Below are positions 1 to 4,799 of a stretch of DNA of 5,491 nt, in pieces. Where the stretch lies: positions 420-5,910 of the forward strand of contig PMHC01000013.1 of NCBI GenBank assembly GCA_003156495.1, written 5' to 3'. The stretch comes from Acidobacteriaceae bacterium (GTDB lineage: Bacteria > Acidobacteriota > Terriglobia > Terriglobales > Acidobacteriaceae). The translations under genes were made by a program, and so were the position numbers. Position 1 is the first letter of the stretch, and each line of letters opens with the position of its first letter. The notes under the pieces were generated by a model. That model saw only the letters and a program-made list of their open reading frames with translations. It made no database searches and was not told the origin of the DNA.

Positions 1-30
1 GCTGCGGATTAGAAGGTAGCAGCGAGTTTT

Positions 31-546
31 ATGACGGCAAGCTGGCAGCCCGACTTCGAGCGACTTGTTGACGAGCACCAGTCCATGGTCTTTTCCCTCG
101 CGCTGCGCATGACCGGCGACCGCGGCCTGGCCGAGGAGATCGCGCAGGATGTGTTTCTGGAGCTGGACCGGAATTTACGGAAGATCGAGTCGGAACAGCA
201 CGCGGTGAACTGGTTGCGACGGGTGGCGATGAGCCGGTCGGCCGATGCTCTGCGGCGGCGGCGCGTGCAGGGCGTGCATCTTTGGGTGGAGCTCGACGAG
301 GGAGCCGGGGCGCGGAGTGAAAAGAGCGGTTCGCCGCTGGGCGCGCGGCTGGAACGGCTGCTGGCGACGTTGCCCGAGGCGCAGAGAGCGGCGCTGGTGC
401 TGCGCTACCAGGAGGAGTTGACGCCGGAGGAGATTGCCGAGACGCTCAATGCGCCGCTGGCGACGGTCAAAAGCCATTTGCAGCGGGGATTGAAGCTGCT
501 GCGGGCCAAGGCCGAGAGTTTGAGGGAGTTTGTGCGTGGAGATTGA
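31..546 (+). CDS. ECF-type RNA polymerase sigma factor (sigma-70 family)
   Basis: This 171-residue protein has the two-domain layout of extracytoplasmic-function sigma factors, which direct core RNA polymerase to a dedicated promoter set. Region 2 covers about residues 9-77, with the helix around LAEEIAQDVFLEL (33-45) and the WLRRVAMSRSADALRRR stretch (61-77). A variable linker (78-105) follows. Region 4 is at about 106-158, with LPEAQRAALVLRYQEEL followed by a helix-turn-helix (TPEEIAETLNAPLATVKSHL, 131-150). There is no sigma-1.1 or region 3, and the length is normal for ECF factors. The ATG start keeps region 2 complete; a purine-rich GAAGG at 12-16 lies rather far upstream. The stop is only 4 nt before the next start, and the next product is a small membrane protein, as expected for a sigma/anti-sigma pair. 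The ECF subgroup and target promoters cannot be told from the sequence. Confidence 0.93.
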   Translation: MTASWQPDFERLVDEHQSMVFSLALRMTGDRGLAEEIAQDVFLELDRNLRKIESEQHAVNWLRRVAMSRSADALRRRRVQGVHLWVELDEGAGARSEKSGSPLGARLERLLATLPEAQRAALVLRYQEELTPEEIAETLNAPLATVKSHLQRGLKLLRAKAESLREFVRGD

Positions 547-550
547 AGAG

Positions 551-868
551 ATGGACGAGTTCGAAGGCGAGCTGAGCGAAGCGATGACGTTGCGTCCGGC
601 GCCGCCGAGCTTGAAGAACAAGATCATGCAGCGGCGCTGGCGCGAGCGGGCCGAGCGGCAACGCAGGCGCGTGGCTTGGTGGCGCAGGATCGCGGCCGCA
701 ATCGTGTTGGCCGGGGCGGTGGGTGGCGGCTTTGCGTGGCGTTACCGGCAGCAGCAGCGCAAAGGCGAGGAGGCGCGGCAGCAGGTATTGACGGCGCTGC
801 GCATTACCAATCACGCGCTCAATGTGATGAACGCGCAATTGCAGCAGAACAATCAGCAAGAGCAGTAA
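551..868 (+). CDS. Small one-TM protein, putative anti-sigma or sigma-associated partner
   Basis: This 105-residue protein has no enzyme motif I recognise. The N-terminal part (1-46) is cytoplasmic-looking and very basic, including LSEAMTLRPAPPSLKNKIMQ (8-27) and an Arg-rich run (28-46). One hydrophobic segment follows at about 47-63 (IAAAIVLAGAVGGGFAW), then a Gln/Asn-rich, probably helical tail with ALRITNHALNVMNAQLQQ (82-99). The short helix plus 'PP' pattern before a TM segment resembles small anti-sigma-like proteins encoded next to ECF genes in Acidobacteriota, but no zinc-binding HxxxCxxC (ZAS) motif is present. ATG 551 is preferred because GGAG (538-541) lies 9 nt upstream; TTG 530 and GTG 536 are in-frame alternatives overlapping the sigma gene. 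An anti-sigma role is inferred from position and topology only. Confidence 0.8.
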   Translation: MDEFEGELSEAMTLRPAPPSLKNKIMQRRWRERAERQRRRVAWWRRIAAAIVLAGAVGGGFAWRYRQQQRKGEEARQQVLTALRITNHALNVMNAQLQQNNQQEQ

Positions 869-872
869 GGAG
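867..872 (+). promoter_or_regulatory. Strong ribosome binding site for the first DUF4252-type gene
   Basis: AAGGAG overlaps the stop codon of the preceding gene (866-868) and sits 5 nt before ATG 878. It is the best Shine-Dalgarno match in the window and fixes the start of the downstream gene. It suggests that this secreted protein is translated more strongly than its neighbours. Confidence 0.75.
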
Positions 873-877
873 AGGGA

Positions 878-1474
878 ATGAAGAATCGGATTGGATGCAT
901 GATATTGGCCGTGGCGGCGTTAGCTGCTTCGGCGTGGGGACAGGGCGGGTTGCTGCTGCCGGTGCCGGTGGAAAAAGCGTTGGCGGCGCGGGCGTCGAAT
1001 GTGACCGAGGTGACGCTGAACAAAAACATGCTGGATTTCGCGGCTAAATTCATGAACGGAAAAAATCAGAATGAAGCCGCGGCCAGGCAGTTGATCGCCG
1101 GGCTGGACGGCATTTACGTGCGCGAGTACGAGTTCGACAAAGAAGGTCAGTACTCGTCCGATGAGATCGACAAGCTGCGGCAGGCCTTTGAAACGCCGGA
1201 GTGGACGCCGATTGTGCATACGCGCGAGCACAAGGGCACGGAGACGACCGACGTGATGATGAAGCAGGTCAACGGCGAAACGCGCGGAATGTTCGTACTG
1301 ACGGCCGAGCCCAAGGAGTTGACGATTGTACTGATTCTAGGGCCGATTCACATGGACCAGTTGGGAATGCTCAAGGGATTGGGCGGGCTGGGTTCGCTGA
1401 GCGCGGTTGAGAAGAAAGCACACGCCGAAGCGAAGACGCAGCTCAAGGGCGGTAAAAAAGGCGGTGACCAATGA
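878..1474 (+). CDS. Exported DUF4252-type protein
   Basis: This 198-residue protein begins with a classical signal peptide: basic MKNR, hydrophobic CMILAVAALAASA, and likely cleavage after Ala/Gln near residues 18-22. There is no lipobox at the cleavage position. The mature part carries LDGIYVREYEFDKEG (76-90), an acidic helix SSDEIDKLRQAF (93-104), a W at 109 and beta-like strands (MFVLTAEPKELTIVLILGPI, 138-157). I recognise this pattern as the DUF4252 family, secreted proteins of unknown biochemical role often encoded beside ECF sigma factors. The tail (171-198) is Lys/Gly/Ala-rich and probably disordered. The gene follows the small TM protein by 9 nt, and its stop overlaps the next start (ATGA at 1471-1474), so co-translation is likely. 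The function is unknown; the family assignment is from motif recognition, not a search. Confidence 0.85.
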   Translation: MKNRIGCMILAVAALAASAWGQGGLLLPVPVEKALAARASNVTEVTLNKNMLDFAAKFMNGKNQNEAAARQLIAGLDGIYVREYEFDKEGQYSSDEIDKLRQAFETPEWTPIVHTREHKGTETTDVMMKQVNGETRGMFVLTAEPKELTIVLILGPIHMDQLGMLKGLGGLGSLSAVEKKAHAEAKTQLKGGKKGGDQ

Positions 1475-1980
1475 GTCGTCACTTTTGGATTCCTCTCGGC
1501 TGCGCGCTGCTCTGTGTCGCGATCGTGGTTCCTTGGGTGGCGCGCGCGGCCGGCGACGTGAACGGCTTCGACGGCGTGGTGGGCACGATCGAGAGCCGCT
1601 ACCACGCGCGCGCCACGCGGGTTCCGCTGCTGGGGTTGGCGAGCATGATCGCGCGCGGCGCAACGCACGACGGAGTGCGCAATGTGCATGTGGCGGAGTT
1701 CGAGCATTTTTCCGCCCCGGTTGACGGCGATGAACTGAACCGTCTGGTGGCCGCAAGGCTGGGCCAGGGCTGGGAGCGGGTGATTCGCGAGACCAGCCGC
1801 AAGGGCGGCGAGCAGACGCTGATCTTCGCGCGTCCCGAGGATAAGTTGATGGGCGTTTTTATCGTCGATCTCGATCAGCAGGAGATGAACGTGGTCGAGG
1901 TTTCCGTCGATCCAGATCATCTGATGGAGACGGTCAACAAGTACACGCACAACGACCGGGGCCAGGACGAGCCGGAATAA
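1471..1980 (+). CDS. Second exported DUF4252-like protein (diverged tandem paralogue)
   Basis: This 169-residue protein starts in a 4-nt overlap with the previous gene. It has a signal peptide or N-terminal anchor: SRHFWIPLGCALLCVAIVV, then PWVARA with likely cleavage near 26-28. Its core (71-152) aligns by eye with residues 78-160 of the preceding protein. Both show V-x-E-[YF]-E, then DE-[IL]-[DN]-[KR]-L, a single W, a K-G-x-E turn, a G-x-F strand, and a closing hydrophobic strand followed by [HD]-x-[ML]-x-x-[LV]. The segment SRYHARATRVPLLGLASMIA (42-61) is specific to this protein. The C-terminus is short and acidic. I infer a distant DUF4252-type paralogue exported together with its neighbour. 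No catalytic motif is visible. Confidence 0.75.
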   Translation: MSRHFWIPLGCALLCVAIVVPWVARAAGDVNGFDGVVGTIESRYHARATRVPLLGLASMIARGATHDGVRNVHVAEFEHFSAPVDGDELNRLVAARLGQGWERVIRETSRKGGEQTLIFARPEDKLMGVFIVDLDQQEMNVVEVSVDPDHLMETVNKYTHNDRGQDEPE

Positions 1981-1995
1981 AATCCGGCTGCAATC

Positions 1996-2022
1996 GCCCC
2001 GCGACTTTATTGCGCGCGGGGC
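1996..2022. terminator. Inverted repeat between convergent genes, possible weak terminator
   Basis: GCCCCGCG (1996-2003) and CGCGGGGC (2015-2022) form a perfect 8-bp GC-rich stem with an 11-nt loop. It lies between the end of the + strand module (1980) and the end of the - strand nucleoside hydrolase, whose stop codon (2007-2009) sits in the loop. No T-tract follows on either strand, so intrinsic termination is doubtful. Placement between convergent genes is the main argument for it. Confidence 0.35.
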
Positions 2023-3101
2023 ATTAACTCGCGGGTCATCAGATCGACGAAAAGTTTTTCAAAGCGCGACTGGTCGATCTCGAGCTGAACGTGAACCGGG
2101 TGCAGATCGGTCGCGGGCTTGAGTGATTCGGGCCAGGCGAGGGTGTCGCCATAGCTGGGGCCGTGGCTGAGATCGACGTCGATGTAAAGTGTGGCCTCTT
2201 TGGTGACGATTGTCGGGTCGAGCCAGATGCAGGCGGCCAGCTCGTCCCACATGTCCGTGCGGTGCTGGCTCCAGGCGGCGATGTAGCGTGCGGCGGGGGT
2301 TTGCGCTTTGGAGATTTCGTCGAGCATGGCCTGGGTAAAGGGAGCCTTGACCGTGGCGTCGATCGGCGTCAGATCGATGCGCGGCCAGGGGGCGCGCAAA
2401 ACCATGTGCGCGGCTTCGGGATCGAACCAGAGATTGAATTCGCGCCGGGGATTGGCGGCGAACTCCGGCTTGCTGGTTTGCGGATTGAGGCTGCCGCCCA
2501 TCAGCACGAGGCCCTGAGCGAGCGCAGCGAATTCCGGATCGAGCGCAACGGCCAGCGCGATGTTGGTTAGCGGTCCGGCGGCGTAAACGGTGACCTGATG
2601 CGGATGGGCGCGGACCTGACGGATAAGGAAGTGCGCGGCATCCTCGTCGAGAGGCTTGGTCGCGGGCGCGCCTTCGGGCAGCGGCGGAATCGCGTTCGGG
2701 CCGTGCGCGGCGGGTGCTGCGGGCATGAGCGCGACCGCTCCGCCCCAGGCGCCGAGCCAGGGCGCGCGACCGTCGAGCGATTGGCGCGCAAGCGTTTCTT
2801 CTCGTGTGCGGACGAGCGGAAAGGCCGCGCCTTTGACGACGGGCACGTCGGCGTGGCCGGTCAGTTCCAACATGCGCAGAGTGTGGAGCGTCTCTTCGTC
2901 GCGCCAAGCGTCGCCGGTAACGATGGTGATGCCGAGAACCTGCACCTGGGGCGCTTGCAGCAGCGCCAGAATCGCCATTTGATTGGAGCCGCCGGGGCCG
3001 GCTGCATCCTCGTCGACTAGAACCAGACGCGGCTGCGCGCCGGCGGCGATGGAGAGCGCCAAAAGAAGAAACAGAGTCGAGAGCGATCTCATAAGCCGCA
3101 T
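2007..3101 (-). CDS. Exported nucleoside-hydrolase-family protein with altered active site
   Basis: From ATG 3101 the protein has 364 residues. A signal peptide (MRLMRSLSTLFLLLALSIAAGA, cleavage near 22) precedes an inosine/uridine-preferring nucleoside hydrolase fold, a family that cleaves the N-glycosidic bond of ribonucleosides. Family hallmarks are AAGPLTNIALA (174-184), MGG (201-203) and EFNLWFDPEAA (221-231). Two catalytic elements deviate. The N-terminal DxDPGxDD calcium loop reads DEDAAGPGGSNQ (30-41), longer by about 3 residues and with S-N in place of D-D. The usual His-Asp pair near the C-terminus reads W285-D286. Activity is therefore uncertain; a divergent hydrolase, or a binding protein, is possible. 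The gene follows ispF on the same strand after 91 nt (70 nt from the alternative GTG 3122). No convincing Shine-Dalgarno precedes ATG 3101, GTG 3122 or ATG 3092, so the exact start is unsure. Confidence 0.85.
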   Translation of the reverse strand: MRLMRSLSTLFLLLALSIAAGAQPRLVLVDEDAAGPGGSNQMAILALLQAPQVQVLGITIVTGDAWRDEETLHTLRMLELTGHADVPVVKGAAFPLVRTREETLARQSLDGRAPWLGAWGGAVALMPAAPAAHGPNAIPPLPEGAPATKPLDEDAAHFLIRQVRAHPHQVTVYAAGPLTNIALAVALDPEFAALAQGLVLMGGSLNPQTSKPEFAANPRREFNLWFDPEAAHMVLRAPWPRIDLTPIDATVKAPFTQAMLDEISKAQTPAARYIAAWSQHRTDMWDELAACIWLDPTIVTKEATLYIDVDLSHGPSYGDTLAWPESLKPATDLHPVHVQLEIDQSRFEKLFVDLMTRELMPRAQ

Positions 3102-3122
3102 TGTTGCACTAAATTGTTGCAC
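3101..3122 (-). repeat. 9-bp direct repeat at the start of the nucleoside hydrolase gene
   Basis: TTGTTGCAC occurs at 3101-3109 and again at 3114-3122, with starts 13 nt apart. On the coding strand this reads GTGCAACAA twice. The first copy contains the alternative GTG start (3122), and the second ends at the A of ATG 3101. It may be an operator half-site pair or a small local duplication. Confidence 0.5.
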
Positions 3123-3192
3123 AAAGCGCGCGGCGCAATGAAAAATTCGATGACAGGCGTGCGCAGGAGTTTCTGTTCCCTATTCCCTGCTT

Positions 3193-3807
3193 TTAAGTGA
3201 TGTCTTCGGTATCGTAAACTGGCTGGATTTTGCGCTTCTGCACGCCGTGAACCGAGGCGAGCAGATCGTCGACCACGTCTTCAAGCTGGCGCTGGTTTTC
3301 GATTACATCGCTCATGCTCTTCAGACCTTCGGGCTCCTGAACGCGCTCGACCAGCGCTACGGCGTGGCATTGAGCGGTGCCGTCCAGATTCAGACCCTCG
3401 GGAGTTTTGGCTTTGATGCTGACCTGATCGAGCTCGACGCCGAGCAGATCGGCGACACGGGCGCGCATTTCTTCGGCGATGGGCGCGATCTTGGGCTGGG
3501 CCAAAATCAGCGTGGTGTCGATGTTGACGATGCGGTAGCCGGCGTGTTGCAGCTCCTCGATGGCGAGGCCGACGAAGATTGCCGAATCGGCGTCCTTCCA
3601 GCGGGGATCGTTCGGCGGGAAAAAGGTTCCGATGTCGCCGGCGGCCACGGCGCCCAGCAGGGCATCGGTAATGGCATGCAGCAACACGTCGCCGTCGGAG
3701 TGGCCGGCCAGCCCTTCGGCGTGCTCCAGCGTCAGGCCGCCAATATGCAGCGGCACGCCGGGCTTGAAGACGTGCGAGTCATAGCCAAATCCGATCCGTG
3801 TGTCCAT
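3193..3807 (-). CDS. ispF: 2-C-methyl-D-erythritol 2,4-cyclodiphosphate synthase with C-terminal extension
   Basis: IspF converts CDP-methylerythritol 2-phosphate to methylerythritol cyclodiphosphate and CMP in the cytosolic MEP pathway. From ATG 3807 the protein has 204 residues. The metal ligands are visible as D10 and H12 (GYDSHVF) and H44 (VLLHAITDALLG). The substrate loop AGHSDGD (34-40), FFPPNDPRWKDADS (62-75) and the nucleotide-contacting KAKTPEG (132-138) are intact. The family is normally about 155-160 residues, and the core here ends near ALVERVQ (151-157). The remaining 47 residues are an extra acidic, helix-prone tail ending in YDTEDIT. ATG 3807 is chosen because GGGAG (3816-3820) lies 8 nt upstream and it starts right at the MDTRIGFGYD fold; the in-frame GTG at 3852 adds 15 poorly conserved residues. 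ispD lies 60 nt upstream, as in many bacteria. Confidence 0.95.
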   Translation of the reverse strand: MDTRIGFGYDSHVFKPGVPLHIGGLTLEHAEGLAGHSDGDVLLHAITDALLGAVAAGDIGTFFPPNDPRWKDADSAIFVGLAIEELQHAGYRIVNIDTTLILAQPKIAPIAEEMRARVADLLGVELDQVSIKAKTPEGLNLDGTAQCHAVALVERVQEPEGLKSMSDVIENQRQLEDVVDDLLASVHGVQKRKIQPVYDTEDIT

Positions 3808-3815
3808 CGTTCGTG

Positions 3816-3820
3816 CTCCC
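3816..3820 (-). promoter_or_regulatory. Ribosome binding site deciding the ispF start
   Basis: GGGAG on the - strand sits 8 nt before ATG 3807. No similar motif precedes the upstream in-frame GTG at 3852, so the shorter reading of ispF is favoured. Confidence 0.65.
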
Positions 3821-3851
3821 AGGGGCGAGGCCCATCCGCGACGATCATCCA

Positions 3852-3879
3852 CTTCGCGGAAAAAGCTCTATCCGCGAAG
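3852..3879 (-). other. Perfect 9-bp stem-loop across the ispD stop codon
   Basis: CTTCGCGGA (3852-3860) pairs perfectly with TCCGCGAAG (3871-3879) across a 10-nt loop that contains the ispD stop (3868-3870, TAG). It lies in the ispD-ispF junction, 45 nt before ATG 3807. No U-run follows on the - strand, so a full terminator is unlikely. mRNA processing, attenuation or 3'-end stabilisation is possible. Confidence 0.5.
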
Positions 3880-4578
3880 GGTTCGCTTCTGGCGCAGGTA
3901 AAATTCGGCCAGTTCCAGGTCGCCCGGCTGAGTAATCTTTAGATTAACCTGAGAGCCCGGGACGACGGCGACGGCGATTCCGGCACGCTCGACGACCGAA
4001 GCCTCGTCGGTGCCGATAAAGCCGTCGGCGGTAGCCTCGGCAAAGGCCTTTTGCAGCAGACCGTAGCGGAAGCCCTGCGGCGTTTGCGCCTGGACGACGA
4101 ACTCGCGAGGAATCGTCGAGGTGATCAGCGCGCCGTGGGCTGTGCGCTCCACCTGCTTGATGGTGTCGACGGCCGGCATGCCGACGATGGCCGCGCCGTG
4201 CTCGATGACGGCATCGATGGTCCGCTCGATGGTGGCGGTGTCGATCAGCGGGCGCACGGCATCGTGAACCAGCACCAGATCGTCATCGGCGGCGGGCAGC
4301 GCGCGCAGAGCGTTGGCGACCGAATCCTGTCGCTTTTCGCCGCCCTCGACCACATGCACGCGGTCGCTGAAGCCGAATTCGGCTACCTGCGTTTCGACCC
4401 GTTCAATCTCGGTTTTGCGCACGGCCACGTAAATGGCTGTGACGCGCGGCGCGGCGGCAAAAGCGCGCAAGGAATGAATCAGGATGGGAACTCCATCCAG
4501 GGCCAAAAACTGCTTGGGCTGCGGCCCGGCCATCCGGGTTCCCAGCCCAGCGGCGGGAAGAATCGCGAATACTTGCAT
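3868..4578 (-). CDS. ispD: 2-C-methyl-D-erythritol 4-phosphate cytidylyltransferase
   Basis: IspD transfers CMP from CTP to methylerythritol 4-phosphate, two steps before the IspF reaction in isoprenoid precursor synthesis. The 236-residue length matches the family. Visible motifs are the nucleotide-binding PAAGLGTRM (8-16) with PKQF (21-24), GGEKRQDSVANAL (79-91), VHDAVRP (104-110), the R158/AQTPQGF region (158-170), TDEASVVE (190-197) and NLKITQPGDL (212-221). All expected signature residues appear present. The upstream in-frame TTG (4596) would add six residues (MYTPPV) ahead of the fold, so ATG 4578 is preferred. No Shine-Dalgarno precedes it, and a -10-like TATACT lies 9 nt upstream, which would fit a nearly leaderless mRNA. 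Its stop is 60 nt before ispF on the same strand, so the two are probably co-transcribed. Confidence 0.96.
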   Translation of the reverse strand: MQVFAILPAAGLGTRMAGPQPKQFLALDGVPILIHSLRAFAAAPRVTAIYVAVRKTEIERVETQVAEFGFSDRVHVVEGGEKRQDSVANALRALPAADDDLVLVHDAVRPLIDTATIERTIDAVIEHGAAIVGMPAVDTIKQVERTAHGALITSTIPREFVVQAQTPQGFRYGLLQKAFAEATADGFIGTDEASVVERAGIAVAVVPGSQVNLKITQPGDLELAEFYLRQKRTLRG

Positions 4579-4587
4579 AACGGGTGG

Positions 4588-4593
4588 AGTATA
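4588..4593 (-). promoter_or_regulatory. Candidate -10 element for ispD
   Basis: TATACT on the - strand, preceded directly by TG, ends 9 nt before ATG 4578. A transcript starting about 7 nt downstream would have almost no 5' leader, in line with the missing Shine-Dalgarno. No -35 hexamer resembling TTGACA is seen at 16-18 nt spacing. The palindromic GTATAC core (4589-4594) can also be read on the + strand. Confidence 0.35.
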
Positions 4594-4626
4594 CAACGAA
4601 CGGGCATTGCATGGTGCGGAGTTTCG

Positions 4627-4728
4627 ATGAGTTACCTGAAAGAGTGCCTGTTAGAGTTCATGGTTTCCCGTTCTTTTCGCAAAAAACCGGAACAAACAGC
4701 GGAGAAAGCCGCGGTTCCCTGGATTTGA
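4627..4728 (+). CDS. Possible 33-residue small protein, function unknown
   Basis: An ATG at 4627 is preceded by GCGGAG (4616-4621) at 5-nt spacing, a good ribosome binding site. It opens a 33-codon frame ending at TGA 4726-4728. The product begins MSYLKECLLEFMVSRSF, a short amphipathic-looking segment with one Cys, followed by a basic/polar RKKPEQTAEKAAVPWI tail. There is no full TM span. The N-terminus faintly recalls tiny membrane-associated proteins of the DUF5989 type, but the hydrophobic half is missing. The third codon position is less GC-biased than in neighbouring genes, so it may be chance. It occupies about half of the ispD-tilS divergent gap and would lie upstream of tilS on the same strand. 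I cannot assign a function. Confidence 0.35.
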   Translation: MSYLKECLLEFMVSRSFRKKPEQTAEKAAVPWI

Positions 4729-4745
4729 AGGGCCGGAACGCCGCG
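4710..4745 (+). other. Imperfect hairpin upstream of tilS
   Basis: CGCGGTTCCC (4710-4719) can pair with GGG (4730-4732), GGAAC (4735-4739) and CGCG (4742-4745), giving a stem of about 12 bp interrupted by two 2-nt bulges around a 10-nt loop. The TGA of the possible small ORF lies in the loop. No T-tract follows. It could be a weak terminator for the small ORF, a structured leader, or chance in GC-rich DNA. Confidence 0.25.
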
Positions 4746-4787
4746 TCCTCATGGAAGCTTTTCCGGCCAGGCGCCGCATCGCCGCCT

Positions 4788-4793
4788 TATCAT
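4788..4793 (+). promoter_or_regulatory. Candidate -10 element for tilS
   Basis: TATCAT ends 6 nt before ATG 4800, so transcription would begin at or next to the start codon and give a leaderless mRNA. There is no clear Shine-Dalgarno before the ATG (only GGG directly adjacent), and no recognisable -35 hexamer is seen. Confidence 0.3.
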
Positions 4794-4799
4794 TTTGGG

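Larger units (their letters stand above)
4579..4799. other. Divergent ispD/tilS intergenic region
   Basis: This 221-base stretch separates the - strand isoprenoid genes from + strand tilS. It is visibly less GC-rich than the flanking genes, notably at 4621-4700. It contains candidate -10 elements for both flanking genes, a possible small ORF (4627-4728) and an imperfect hairpin (4710-4745). I see no tRNA cloverleaf, riboswitch signature or repeat array. Confidence 0.6.

Noticed and set aside
1348..1950. 200-codon open frame on the - strand opposite the two exported DUF4252-type genes
   Set aside because: Arg/His-rich translation with no family resemblance; the + strand frames have signal peptides, linked start/stop codons and recognisable motifs. 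Long antisense frames are expected in GC-rich DNA.
2163..3020. Several + strand frames (2163-2570, 2598-3020, 2656-2982) opposite the nucleoside hydrolase
   Set aside because: Gly/Arg/Ala-rich shadows of a well-supported - strand gene.
3247..3942. 231-codon + strand frame opposite ispF and the ispD 3' end
   Set aside because: It is antisense to clear IspF and IspD motifs, its own product has no recognisable motif, and it has no distinct ribosome binding site.
4051..4626. Upstream part of a long + strand frame antisense to ispD that continues into the small ORF
   Set aside because: This part mirrors ispD and looks like a shadow; only the portion from ATG 4627, outside ispD and with its own ribosome binding site, is kept as a possible gene.
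4597..4799. Possible tRNA or riboswitch in the divergent gap
   Set aside because: No cloverleaf pairing with a CCA-adjacent acceptor stem, no T-loop GTTCRA context with pairing, and no riboswitch core that I recognise.
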